Source: Sandaracinobacter neustonicus (lineage in GTDB: Bacteria; Pseudomonadota; Alphaproteobacteria; Sphingomonadales; Sphingomonadaceae). Taken from it: a stretch of 64,000 nt of DNA. The translations under genes were made by a program, and so were the position numbers. The first letter of the stretch is position 1. Every line of letters begins with the position of its first letter. The stretch lies in NCBI RefSeq assembly GCF_006385875.1, contig NZ_VFSU01000010.1, forward strand, positions 1-64,000, given 5' to 3'. Under the pieces are notes generated by a model. It was not told where the DNA came from. It did no database searches and saw only the letters and a program-made list of their open reading frames with translations. Positions 27,572-35,475 of the stretch are shown one piece after another.

Positions 27572-29332
27572 TCAGATGCCGAGGCCGCGCTTGCGGCCAA
27601 GCGTCCAGTCGATGCCGCCGCCGGCGCGGACCACGCCGGACACCTGACGGCCGAGTTGCTGTTCGAGGGTGCTGGCCCAGGGCACGAGTCGGAAGCCGAG
27701 CCCGTCGTCGATCATGGCAAAGCGGCCTGACGTGAGCGCGAGGCGTTGGCGCACGACGCCGGCGATCTTCTCGCCGGACGCGGGGGGGCGATAGGCAAGC
27801 CCGGTCTCACCCGCGATCTTCGCGCCAACCGCGTCCAGCTCGCGCTTGCGGAGCGTGTCGAGCATCCCGCGCTCGAACACCGTCCGCTCGCCGAAGCGGC
27901 GGGCTAGCCCTTCCTTGACGAGATGGTCGGTGCGCGCGTCCATCGCGCGCCGCACCTCGGCGCCAAACCCGCCATCCGCGACTCCGGCGCCGCGCTCGAT
28001 CAGCCGATGGTCGAGCCAGGTCGCGCCGGGCGCTTTCACCTGTGCGGCGAGGTCGAGGTCGGACCGCGTTGCGACGATAAGCGTCGGCTTCTCTTCGCCG
28101 GACCGCCCTACCGCGCGCAACTCGACGATGCCGCCGAGCTTGGGGCTATGCTCCAGCGCCTCGATGCCCGGCAGGCGAACATGGTGGGTGCGCCCGTCCG
28201 TGCCGTCGATCACGGCATAGGCGGTGGCGGTCAGTTCGTCGTGCAACCCCTTGTCGATCAGCCTGCCGGCGATCGGCTTCTCGGGCGCGCTGGTGACGAC
28301 GGCGTAGCTGTCGAGCGGCCGGTCCTGCCCCCGATCTTTGAGCGCCGCGCCGATCGTGCGGATGATGTCTCCGCGCGCGCCCAGCTCGCGCAGCTTCGCC
28401 CCCGCACCTTCCGCGACCGCCCATTGGCCGGTATCGCCCTCGGCTGCGAGCCCCATCGTTTCCAGATGCTGCAACCGGCCGATCATCAAGCGGCGGAGCC
28501 GCGGATCGTCGGGGCCGGGCCGCTCTGGGCGCAGGTCGATCACGCCTAGCTCGTCGGCGGAGCGCTGGATCTCGGAATCGAGCCGGGTCCAGCGCTCCGC
28601 CGTCACCTCGCGGTCGAGCGCGCGCTGCACCTCATGCTCGGGCTTCGGCCCTAGTTCGGCGAAGGCCAGGTCTTGCGCGCGCGAGCGGAGATTGTGGCTG
28701 ATGTAGTCGCGGGAGATGACGAGATCGGCGCCCTGATCGGTAACGCCGCGCACGAGCAAGTGGACATGCGGATTGTCGGTGTTCCAGTGATCGACCGCAA
28801 CCCAATCGAGCCGCGTCCCCAGGTCGGCTTCCATCTGGCGCATGAGGTCGCGCGTGTATTCGCGCAGGTCGGTCAGCTCGGCGGCGTCCTCGGGCGACAC
28901 GATGACCCGGAAATGATGCCGGTCATCCTTGCACCGGTCGGCGAAACCGCGATCGTCGGCGTTGTCGCCGGCCGCGTCGAACATCCGGGTAGGCGAGCCG
29001 TCGCGGGTGACGCCCTCGCGCTTCAAATAAGCGACATGCGCGGACAGGGGCGCCGAGCGCCGGTCACCCCGGCTGCGGGTGGTCACGGGCAGCATCTTGA
29101 CCATGACGCGCCGGCCCGAGCCGAACAGGCGACTGCGGGCGAAGGCGGTGCGTCCCCGCCCGAAGGTCGATTGCGCACCCCGGCGCGCTCCGCTGGCGCC
29201 GCCGCGCCGGCCGCCGCTGTGGATCGCGGCGACGCGCAGCACCTCGGCGACCAGGCCGCGGGCATTGCGGCCCTGCGCCTTGCTGCGCTTGGCCTTGCCC
29301 GGCCGGACGCGGAACTCGCTGTCCTCGCTCAC
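27572..29332 (-). CDS. rlxS: relaxase RlxS (DUF3363 type)
   Basis: The relaxase nicks oriT and pilots the strand. The 586-residue protein has a Gly/Arg-rich N-terminus and a likely nucleophile Tyr in HVAYLKREGV. A His-rich metal site (KDDRHHFRVIVSPED and NTDNPHVHLLVRG) follows, then a DUF3363 C-terminal half from about residue 230. The start is GTG at 29332, matching the family N-terminus (MSEDSEFRVRPGK). There is no strong ribosome site. The catalytic tyrosine is assigned by motif. Confidence 0.88.
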   Translation of the reverse strand: MSEDSEFRVRPGKAKRSKAQGRNARGLVAEVLRVAAIHSGGRRGGASGARRGAQSTFGRGRTAFARSRLFGSGRRVMVKMLPVTTRSRGDRRSAPLSAHVAYLKREGVTRDGSPTRMFDAAGDNADDRGFADRCKDDRHHFRVIVSPEDAAELTDLREYTRDLMRQMEADLGTRLDWVAVDHWNTDNPHVHLLVRGVTDQGADLVISRDYISHNLRSRAQDLAFAELGPKPEHEVQRALDREVTAERWTRLDSEIQRSADELGVIDLRPERPGPDDPRLRRLMIGRLQHLETMGLAAEGDTGQWAVAEGAGAKLRELGARGDIIRTIGAALKDRGQDRPLDSYAVVTSAPEKPIAGRLIDKGLHDELTATAYAVIDGTDGRTHHVRLPGIEALEHSPKLGGIVELRAVGRSGEEKPTLIVATRSDLDLAAQVKAPGATWLDHRLIERGAGVADGGFGAEVRRAMDARTDHLVKEGLARRFGERTVFERGMLDTLRKRELDAVGAKIAGETGLAYRPPASGEKIAGVVRQRLALTSGRFAMIDDGLGFRLVPWASTLEQQLGRQVSGVVRAGGGIDWTLGRKRGLGI

Positions 29333-29445
29333 GGCCGGGCCGCTTTCGGCCGAAAACGGCCTGTGGTGCCATTCGAGGCGCTGTTTTTGCTGGCTTTTCC
29401 CTTCCGCGCGGCACGCGCGCCGACCGACGCCCCCGCGTGAAGCCA

Positions 29446-29500
29446 CGGAAAAGCCTTGGCTTTTCGGCTGAACGGGGCGCTGCTTATATCTTGCCCTCGT
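29446..29500 (+). other. candidate origin of transfer (oriT) with nic-like site
   Basis: In the 238-base gap upstream of rlxS, an inverted repeat GAAAAGCC-TT-GGCTTTTC (29448-29465) is followed 19 bases later by TATATCTTGCC (29485-29495). That differs at one base from the TATATCCTG-CC nick consensus of VirD2 borders and RP4-type nic regions. The predicted nick falls after G29493. An inverted repeat beside nic, next to the relaxase gene, is the usual oriT layout. Function is inferred. Confidence 0.55.
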
Positions 29501-29570
29501 CTGTCCCTGCCGTTTTCCTCCTCCCCAGACACCTTGCTGCTTCGGACGGATGCGGGAAGCGACCGGGCAA

Positions 29571-30482
29571 TCATTGCGGTCGGCCCGCGCGGGCGCGGGA
29601 CACGAACAGCGTGTCGCGTGGCTGATTGACGGAAGGCTCGGCTGCGTGAACGTCGCCGGATGTCGGACGGTCGTTGGGTAGATCGGACGCGGCTCCTTGG
29701 CCGTCCGACTGTCCGGCGACGGCTTCCGAACCGGCGCTGGCAGTGCGAACGAACAGCGCCGCACGACGCCATGCGAAGGGATCAGGCGTTGCAGTCGCCG
29801 TCACCTCCACCGCGCCCGCCGTGCCGGTAATCGGCGCGAGCTGGGCGAGATAGCCGACCGTCTCGGGAGGCAGCGGACGGCCGCGCGACACGAAGTCGTC
29901 GTAGCGGTCCGGTCCCGCATTATAGGCTGCCAGCATCGCGCTGGCGTTGCCGTAGCGGTCGTGCATCTCGCGCAGATAGGCCGCACCCGCCATGATGTTG
30001 TCGCACACATCGAACGGATCGGGGCCGAGGCCGTAGCGGGTGCGCAGCGTGCCCCAAGTCGCGGGCATGATCTGCATCAAGCCCATCGCCCCGGCGCGCG
30101 AGACGGCGCGGGAATTGCCGCCGCTCTCGACGCGCATCACGGCCCATATCCACGCTTCGGGGATGCCGAACCGGCGCGCTGCCTCGGCGACATGACCGGC
30201 GTAAGGATGAACGGCCGCTAATCGCGCAGCCGGCATATCCTGCGCCATCGTCGGGGCAGACACAGCACCGCCGGACAGCAGGACGACGGCAACCACGACC
30301 ACCGATCCGACTCCGCTCCGCCGCCAGCCTGCCAGCGTGCTCGCTGCGGTAAAGGGTGCGCGCGCAGCGCCGGCCTTCGGCCGCCCTTGACCTTCGCTGC
30401 GCGCCCCGGCCGGCCTGCGACCGAGCGGGACGAAGGGATGAGACGGCTTTCCCGCGAACAAAGGGATGGGTGGGAAGCGCAC
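29571..30482 (-). CDS. VirB1-like lytic transglycosylase
   Basis: The enzyme opens peptidoglycan for the transfer apparatus. The SLT domain (about residues 100-200) has the catalytic Glu in AVMRVESGGNSRAVS and the motifs AMGLMQIMPATW and AAYNAGPDRYDD. A hydrophobic export segment (VGSVVVVAVVLLSGGAVSA) lies before it. The GTG at 30482, five bases after the DUF736 stop, is used as the start but leaves a long basic leader; the true start may be further in. Confidence 0.82.
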   Translation of the reverse strand: MRFPPIPLFAGKPSHPFVPLGRRPAGARSEGQGRPKAGAARAPFTAASTLAGWRRSGVGSVVVVAVVLLSGGAVSAPTMAQDMPAARLAAVHPYAGHVAEAARRFGIPEAWIWAVMRVESGGNSRAVSRAGAMGLMQIMPATWGTLRTRYGLGPDPFDVCDNIMAGAAYLREMHDRYGNASAMLAAYNAGPDRYDDFVSRGRPLPPETVGYLAQLAPITGTAGAVEVTATATPDPFAWRRAALFVRTASAGSEAVAGQSDGQGAASDLPNDRPTSGDVHAAEPSVNQPRDTLFVSRARAGRPQ

Positions 30483-30486
30483 GGGA

Positions 30487-30822
30487 TCAGTCCTGCTCAC
30501 GCGACTTCGGCTGGCGGTTCCAGCGCAGCGACCAGGCCGACTTGTCGCCCATGCTCTGGAAGAGCGCGGCGCGGATCGGCTGCGCGAACGCGGGATCGTC
30601 GATGCGCAGTGAGACGTAATCCCCGGCGCGTTCGCCGGTCTCGTTCCAGCCGGCACCGATCTCCGGGCCTTCGCCGCTATCGCCGCGGTGGACGCGCCAG
30701 TCCGGCGCCTTATCGGCGTCGCTCTGCTCGGCCGGAACGATCGAGATACGGATGTCGAGCGTCGCCGTCTCGATGATGCCTTCGTAGCCATTGGCGGTGC
30801 GGAAGAAGCTGCCGATCTGCAT
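30487..30822 (-). CDS. DUF736 family protein, copy 1
   Basis: The 111-residue protein begins MQIGSFFRTANGYEGIIETATL, matching DUF736, a small beta-rich family encoded beside conjugation genes. AAAGGAG precedes the ATG. It is a paralogue of the protein at 35176. The biochemical role is unknown. Confidence 0.85.
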   Translation of the reverse strand: MQIGSFFRTANGYEGIIETATLDIRISIVPAEQSDADKAPDWRVHRGDSGEGPEIGAGWNETGERAGDYVSLRIDDPAFAQPIRAALFQSMGDKSAWSLRWNRQPKSREQD

Positions 30823-30858
30823 GATGATCTCCTTTGGGTTGGCGGGCGGTGAAGCGGG

Positions 30859-31404
30859 TCAGCGCCAGACGAGCGGCGCGGTCGGGGAATCGCGGGTGAG
30901 GATCGGGATGGCGCGGCCGAGCACGGCCGAGGCCGGAAGCGGCCCGAAATAGCGGCCGTCCATGCTGTCGGCGCGGTCGGGATTGAGCATCAGCAGCTCG
31001 CCGGCGCGCAGCGTGCGGCAGCCTTGCCAAACCGGCAGCGGACGGCCTCGGCCGTCACGCTGCCGAGCGATGACGAAGGGCAGCCCATCGATGCTCACCA
31101 CTGCGTTGATGCGGCACACCATCTGCCCCGGCCGCGCCGTGACGTGCTTCAACAGCGGCACGCGCTCTCCGAGATAGCCGCGCTCCGCAAGCCAATGCGC
31201 CAGCGCCGGTGGCGGCGTCACGGCGACCAATGCACCGTTCGGCGGATCGGGAAGCGGCTCGATCCGATAAAGCCCGATCGGCACGCTCGCGCTGGCGTTC
31301 CAGACGATGCGCGGGAGCGGATCGAACACCGCCACGGCGAGGAACGACGCGCCGAACAGCGACGCGGCGGAGGCCGTCGCAACGGCCCATCCACGGCGGG
31401 TCAT
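30859..31404 (-). CDS. traF: conjugal transfer S26 signal peptidase TraF
   Basis: TraF-type peptidases mature the TrbC pilin. The 181-residue protein has one N-terminal membrane segment, a Ser nucleophile in NASASVPIGLYRI, a Lys general base in VPLLKHVTARPGQ and the C-terminal motif SMDGRYFGPLPASAVLG. The start at 31404 overlaps the DUF2840 stop. Confidence 0.9.
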   Translation of the reverse strand: MTRRGWAVATASAASLFGASFLAVAVFDPLPRIVWNASASVPIGLYRIEPLPDPPNGALVAVTPPPALAHWLAERGYLGERVPLLKHVTARPGQMVCRINAVVSIDGLPFVIARQRDGRGRPLPVWQGCRTLRAGELLMLNPDRADSMDGRYFGPLPASAVLGRAIPILTRDSPTAPLVWR

Positions 31405-31907
31405 CGCTCGATCTCCCGGCGTTTGAGCCACGCGCGATGGCGCTCCAGCGTGTAGGGGCGCGGCTGATGACCGGCGGCGATACGGTTGGCGACGTGTCGC
31501 CAATGGTCCGGCGCGGCGTCACAGGGATCGACGTCGGCCGCCTCGGTCGCGTCGATCGCGGCGAGCACTTGGCTGACCTTGGGCCAGCCCTCGATCTTGA
31601 GCAGGATGTCGCCGCCAGGCCGGACGAACGGCAGCGTCGTGAACGGCTCGCCCGCGTTGACGGCGCGCACGATGTCGATGCGCGAGCTGACCGTGCCATA
31701 GTCGTTCGCCGCCCAGCGAACGAACGCGAAGATCGCGCCGGGACGGAAGCGGACGATGCGGCGGCGGCGATCAACGATCTCGTCCACCGCGACCCGGCCG
31801 AACCTGATCCAGTGCTCAATCCGCTTCTCGATCCACGTCAGCTCGACGCGGGTCATACCGTCTTCGGACGGCTGGCGGTGCCGCATAGGTGACGGCGGGA
31901 CGGTCAT
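31401..31907 (-). CDS. DUF2840 family protein
   Basis: The core (TRVELTWIEKRIEHWIRFG ... YTLERHRAWLKRREIER) matches DUF2840, a family encoded between parA and traF in Tn4371-type elements. The ATG at 31907 overlaps the upstream HTH stop; family members usually begin at the second Met (31856). No parA or repA lies upstream here, where one is usual. The function is unknown. Confidence 0.75.
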   Translation of the reverse strand: MTVPPSPMRHRQPSEDGMTRVELTWIEKRIEHWIRFGRVAVDEIVDRRRRIVRFRPGAIFAFVRWAANDYGTVSSRIDIVRAVNAGEPFTTLPFVRPGGDILLKIEGWPKVSQVLAAIDATEAADVDPCDAAPDHWRHVANRIAAGHQPRPYTLERHRAWLKRREIER

Positions 31908-32170
31908 CGCCGGCTCCGGGCGATGGCCGAATCCGCGCGCGGCATGAGGTCGTTCTGGCCCGGATCGGACGTCGAGTGCTTAATGCCGATGTCGGCCCAG
32001 GCGCGCAGGTCATCGACCGAATAGACCACCCGGCCGCCGATGCGGCGGTAGGCCGGGCCGGTCCCGAAATAGCGGTGCTTCTCAAGGGTCCGGCCGGAGA
32101 GGCCGAGAAACCGGGCGGCTTCCGGGGTGCGCAGGAAGCGGGGCGGCAGGTTTGTGGGCGTATCGGACAA
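31904..32170 (-). CDS. AlpA/MerR-like helix-turn-helix protein
   Basis: The 88-residue protein has a winged-HTH domain (RFLRTPEAARFLGLSGRTLE, then HRYFGTGPAYRRIGGRVVYS) of the type found in excisionases and AlpA regulators. A TTG start at 32170 is preferred over the ATG at 32275 because AGGAG lies eight bases upstream. Its stop overlaps DUF2840. It may act as an excisionase-like or replication regulator for the element; this is inferred. Confidence 0.75.
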   Translation of the reverse strand: MSDTPTNLPPRFLRTPEAARFLGLSGRTLEKHRYFGTGPAYRRIGGRVVYSVDDLRAWADIGIKHSTSDPGQNDLMPRADSAIARSRR

Positions 32171-32299
32171 GTGTCGGCTCCTGCGGGCAGTGGCGGCAGG
32201 AGGCGTAATTGTCAGAATTGGCGCAGCCGGGTGGGGTATGAAGATGTGCGGCTGCACGGATGCGACCACCCCCAAAGGGTGTCGAAAAAGGGCTGCGAA

Positions 32300-32878
32300 T
32301 CAGCGGATGCGGAGGAGTTTGCGGTAGTCGCCGTTCATCATCGCGATGCCATCGCGGACCAGGCGCACAACGAACGAGCGCGTCGCCGACATTTTCCAGT
32401 CGCTCGCGGACAGCCGGGCGGCATCGCCGCGTCCCAGTGCGGTGGCGATCTCGCGGTAGGTCGCGCCCTCGTCGCGCAGGTCCAGTGCGCGGAGCATCAG
32501 GTTGAGCCGCGCCATCCGATAGGCGGTTAGCGGCCAACCGCGCGGCAGCGGCCCTACCGCTCGGCCGAGCACCCGGCGGTGGAAGCGCAACAGGCTAGCG
32601 ATGCGCGTGATGAAATCCTTGTCCAACGGGATAACGGCGGCGAGCGGCCGGCCGGGCTGCGGATCGCGCAGCCACAGCCGATGCTCGCCGGCCGCATCGG
32701 CGACAATGACATGGCGTCCTTCAATTCCAGCTTGGTCGGCGAGCAACGCACCGAGGGCGCGCGGATCAACCGGAGTGGCGGTTTTGAATCCATCCGGTGC
32801 GGCGTCGAGAATGACCGTGACGGCGGTCAGTTCCGGACGCCAAACAACCGGGTCTGAAAAGTCATCCGGCGCCGTGGC
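32300..32878 (-). CDS. RovC-like DUF2285 regulator, C-terminal part (frameshifted)
   Basis: This frame encodes ATAPDDFSDPVVWRPELTAV, then a DUF2285/RovC-like DNA-binding domain (ALDLRDEGATYREIATALGR, then RSFVVRLVRDGIAMMNGDYR). It has no convincing start of its own. Family members carry this domain fused to an N-terminal transcriptional-regulator domain, which here lies in the adjoining frame (32862-33083). One base, C32879, would have to be skipped to join them. It is either a mutated gene or one using +1 frameshifting. Confidence 0.7.
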   Translation of the reverse strand, partial: ATAPDDFSDPVVWRPELTAVTVILDAAPDGFKTATPVDPRALGALLADQAGIEGRHVIVADAAGEHRLWLRDPQPGRPLAAVIPLDKDFITRIASLLRFHRRVLGRAVGPLPRGWPLTAYRMARLNLMLRALDLRDEGATYREIATALGRGDAARLSASDWKMSATRSFVVRLVRDGIAMMNGDYRKLLRIR

Positions 32879-33083
32879 GAAAAGACAACCCCCAGCGCCG
32901 CGCGAACGCCGTTTCGGCGGCGTTCTTCGCGACGGCGCCGTCCGCGATGCGTTGCTGCATCTGCGCATGTTCGGCGCGATAGGTGTGGTTTCGCCGCAAA
33001 AACTCGGCGGCTAGATCGGCGCGACCGAGCGCGTCGGACAGATTGCCGGCGCGCCTCTGGCGCCGGCTCGGCGGCGTCGGCAT
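32862..33083 (-). CDS. RovC-like regulator, N-terminal part (frameshifted)
   Basis: It starts at ATG 33083 with GGAGG five bases upstream and encodes RADLAAEFLRRNHTYRAEHA and ARRWGLSF, the N-terminal regulator-like domain of this family. It then runs five residues off-frame to a stop at 32862. Skipping C32879 after the TTT codon would continue RWGLSF directly into ATAPDDF of the DUF2285 part. The translated frame-0 product alone would be 73 residues. Confidence 0.7.
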   Translation of the reverse strand: MPTPPSRRQRRAGNLSDALGRADLAAEFLRRNHTYRAEHAQMQQRIADGAVAKNAAETAFARRWGLSFRHGAG

Positions 33084-33227
33084 TGCATCCTCCAATCGCG
33101 CTATGCGCAGATTTCGGAGGATGAAAGTCGCCGCCTTACCCAACGCATGATAGCGGCAAGGATGAGTTCAACCATGCCGCGCGCGCTGCGACGGAAGCAA
33201 TGAATTGATACCAAAATGGATTAAAAC

Positions 33228-33500
33228 TTAACGACTTAGCGGGCGCTCGCAGCCGAGCAGATGCGCGTAACCAACCTCCGTCATCCACCGCGCGCGAGCA
33301 AGGTGGCTATCGTGCATCGCCTTGGCTCGTTGCGGCTCGGCGGCTGGGTCTACGCCGAGAATCACGGCCGCCGCCTCGCGCCAGTCCGCTCCTCCTTCGT
33401 CCGCATCGAGCAGCCGCAAATAGACAGTGAGATGGCTTTCGTCATAGGCCGTGAGCTGCGATACCTCCGGCGCGCGATCGGCGAATTGGCTGGTGCTCAT
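33228..33500 (-). CDS. DUF2285 small DNA-binding protein
   Basis: The 90-residue protein has the family pattern LTAYDESHLTVYLRLLDADE, GADWREAAAVILG and HLARARWMTEVGYAHLL. This is a short relative of the RovC-type DNA-binding domain and is common beside the larger regulator in Tn4371-type elements. It is divergent from the XRE regulator at 33658. A regulatory role is inferred. Confidence 0.75.
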   Translation of the reverse strand: MSTSQFADRAPEVSQLTAYDESHLTVYLRLLDADEGGADWREAAAVILGVDPAAEPQRAKAMHDSHLARARWMTEVGYAHLLGCERPLSR

Positions 33501-33555
33501 GGTGTCCCCGTTAACCAGCCTAGCTCAAAAAACAGAACCGGATATGCGCAAGCCT

Positions 33556-33571
33556 TGCATCGTTAGATGCA
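33556..33571. promoter_or_regulatory. palindrome TGCATC-GTTA-GATGCA
   Basis: A perfect six-base inverted repeat lies in the divergent promoter region between the DUF2285 protein (starts 33500) and the XRE regulator (starts 33658). It is a candidate operator for either. This is symmetry evidence only. Confidence 0.45.
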
Positions 33572-33657
33572 CCTCCCGCAGCGGCGGATAGTGCGATTTA
33601 GCCAATACAACTGATATGGGATAAACCGGATGAGATGTATCGTCCAGCTTCGCGCGC

Positions 33658-33885
33658 ATGGATATGCGCCGCCTAGTGGGATTGAACTTCGCTAAGCTGA
33701 GGAAGGATAAGGGCTTTACCCAAGAGCGCTTTGCCGAGACGTCCGGCTTTACCCAACAATATGTCAGCGATCTGGAGCGCGGCCGGCGCAATCCGACCGT
33801 CGTCACCTTGTTTCACTTGGCTTCCGCGCTTGGCGTCACGCCCGCCGATCTTGTTGCCGAACTCGATCCGTCCGAAACCGACTAG
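33658..33885 (+). CDS. XRE-family helix-turn-helix regulator
   Basis: The 75-residue protein is a single HTH_3 domain (NFAKLRKDKGFTQERFAETS, then FTQQYVSDLERGRRNPTVVT). It resembles the ICE repressors that keep conjugation genes silent. It is the only plus-strand gene in this part of the element and is divergent from the DUF2285 gene. The target is unproven. Confidence 0.85.
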   Translation: MDMRRLVGLNFAKLRKDKGFTQERFAETSGFTQQYVSDLERGRRNPTVVTLFHLASALGVTPADLVAELDPSETD

Positions 33886-34008
33886 CTTCGCAAAACTTCG
33901 ACGCGAGCCGGGCACCAGCCCGGCGAGCGCGCCGTTGCGGCCGCGCGGACCTTGGGACGCGCGGCCGCCGCCGATCCAGCGCAGCGGATCGGCGCGAAAA
34001 TGGCAAAG

Positions 34009-34037
34009 CCGCAGGGCCGGAAACTCCGGCCCTGCGG
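34009..34037 (-). terminator. strong hairpin after the DUF932 gene
   Basis: CCGCAGGGCCGG and CCGGCCCTGCGG form a 12-base perfect stem with a five-base loop, nine bases beyond the DUF932 stop. On the minus strand it is followed by CTTTGCCATTTT, weakly T-rich, so it probably terminates that gene. Confidence 0.65.
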
Positions 34038-34046
34038 TAGTTATGG

Positions 34047-34889
34047 TCAGGCCGCTTTGAGGCGCTGCATCCCCTCGGCCAGCGTCCAGAGCGCGCGGTT
34101 GAGCGTCACATTCTGGTCGATGCCGTTGATCGCGCGGGTCTGCGCGCGGCGGATACGGCCCTCGGCATTGCGCTTACGGCCCTGCAACCCGCCACGAACC
34201 ACATTCTCCTGAATGACGTTGAACGTGGTCCATAGGCTGCGGTCCACATCCTCGCGGCGGCGTGGCTCGATGATCTGCTCGGGCCGAATCGGGCTCTCAT
34301 CATCGCCATAACGGGCGACAAGGCTGACTTCGCCGAGCAAGCGTTGCTCATCGGGCGAAAGCTGGATCGCCTTCATAGACTCGCTGGCGTCGACCAGCCG
34401 GGGGAAATCCTCCGCGACAGTGAACACGCCTTCGATAATGTCATGCTCGATATTGCCTTTATGCGGCACGCGGACTTCCTCGAACCGCTCGCCTGCAATC
34501 ATGCTGTTGGTGCAGACAAAGCGCAGCATCCCGGCGAACATCTGATAGGCGCTTGTCCCATCATGGCTGTTCACGATGATGACTTCGGCGGCTTCGGGCT
34601 TGCCGATGCCGTCATCCCGACGCAGGCGCAGCATGTGCTTGGCGTGGCCGTGTCGGCTGCCGTCGCGCGGCACCGACTGGACTGCGAAGAACGGCGACCA
34701 CCCCTCCCGGCGTAGCCCTTCCACGATGTCGATGGTGGGAACATAGACATACCGCTCCGAACGGCTGTCGTGCGCCTCGCGGGCGAAGATGGACGGGACA
34801 TGCCGATAGAGCGCCTCGTTGTCGAGCGGCTCCCGGCCGCTGATCTGATGGGCGTTGCGGCCGAACCGGGTGGCAAGCTGGTAGTGCAT
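34047..34889 (-). CDS. DUF932 family protein (phage/plasmid-like)
   Basis: The 280-residue protein begins MHYQLATRFGRNAHQISG. It carries the DUF932 pattern YVYVPTIDIVEGLRREGW, HMLRLRR, EVIIVNSHDGTSAYQMFAGM and LRFVCTNSMI. Such proteins are common on plasmids and ICEs and are related to YfjQ-type plasmid proteins, but their biochemical role is not established. GGAGG lies six bases before the ATG. Confidence 0.85.
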   Translation of the reverse strand: MHYQLATRFGRNAHQISGREPLDNEALYRHVPSIFAREAHDSRSERYVYVPTIDIVEGLRREGWSPFFAVQSVPRDGSRHGHAKHMLRLRRDDGIGKPEAAEVIIVNSHDGTSAYQMFAGMLRFVCTNSMIAGERFEEVRVPHKGNIEHDIIEGVFTVAEDFPRLVDASESMKAIQLSPDEQRLLGEVSLVARYGDDESPIRPEQIIEPRRREDVDRSLWTTFNVIQENVVRGGLQGRKRNAEGRIRRAQTRAINGIDQNVTLNRALWTLAEGMQRLKAA

Positions 34890-35139
34890 TTTGGCCTCCT
34901 TGGGCTTGGGTTTCCGCGCAGCGGAGCGCCGCGCTGAAACCCTGCCCGTCGGCGAGACCGGGGGTGCAAACGGAAAGCGGCTTCGCGGGGAACCGGCTGC
35001 ACGGAACGCGCTCGCGCGTGGAGGAAGCTGGGCGGAAGCTGCTTGAAGTGCGCCGGGGCAGCGCCCCAAGCACCTCCGACAACATGCCGGGCCGATTGGC
35101 CCGTCCGCTTTGAAAACCGACGAGACAAACGCGCGAAGA

Positions 35140-35164
35140 CGCCCCGCTCCGAAGGAGCGGGGCG
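35140..35164. terminator. hairpin after DUF736 copy 2
   Basis: An 11-base perfect stem (CGCCCCGCTCC / GGAGCGGGGCG) with a GAA loop lies just past the DUF736 stop at 35176. There is no T-run, so it may act as an mRNA 3' stabiliser or a factor-dependent stop. Confidence 0.45.
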
Positions 35165-35175
35165 CCGTGCCGGGG

Positions 35176-35475
35176 TCAGCGCGACCAGATCAGCGCATAT
35201 TCGCCGGCGGTGTCCGTCTCGGACAGGGTGGCGTAGATCGGGGCCGGGAAGGTGGGATCGTCCAGCTTGACCGAGATGTATTCGCGGTTCTCGCGGCTGG
35301 TCTTCTTCCATCCCGCGCCGCACTCGACCGAACCGACCGCGAGGCGGTAGTCGGGGGCTTTCTCGCTCTCCTTGTCGATCGGCCGGAGGGTGGCCTTGGC
35401 GTTGAGGGTGAGCGTCTTGATGGTTCCGGTGAAGGAGCCGTTGGCCGCCTGGGTGAAGGTGCCGATGGTCGCCAT
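35176..35475 (-). CDS. DUF736 family protein, copy 2
   Basis: The 99-residue protein (MATIGTFTQAANGSFTGTIK ... SVKLDDPTFPAPIYATLSE) is a close relative of the protein at 30487, sharing the GWxxTxxExxEYxSxxLDDPxF pattern. It stands alone rather than in the tra operon. AAGG precedes the start. The role is unknown. Confidence 0.88.
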   Translation of the reverse strand: MATIGTFTQAANGSFTGTIKTLTLNAKATLRPIDKESEKAPDYRLAVGSVECGAGWKKTSRENREYISVKLDDPTFPAPIYATLSETDTAGEYALIWSR

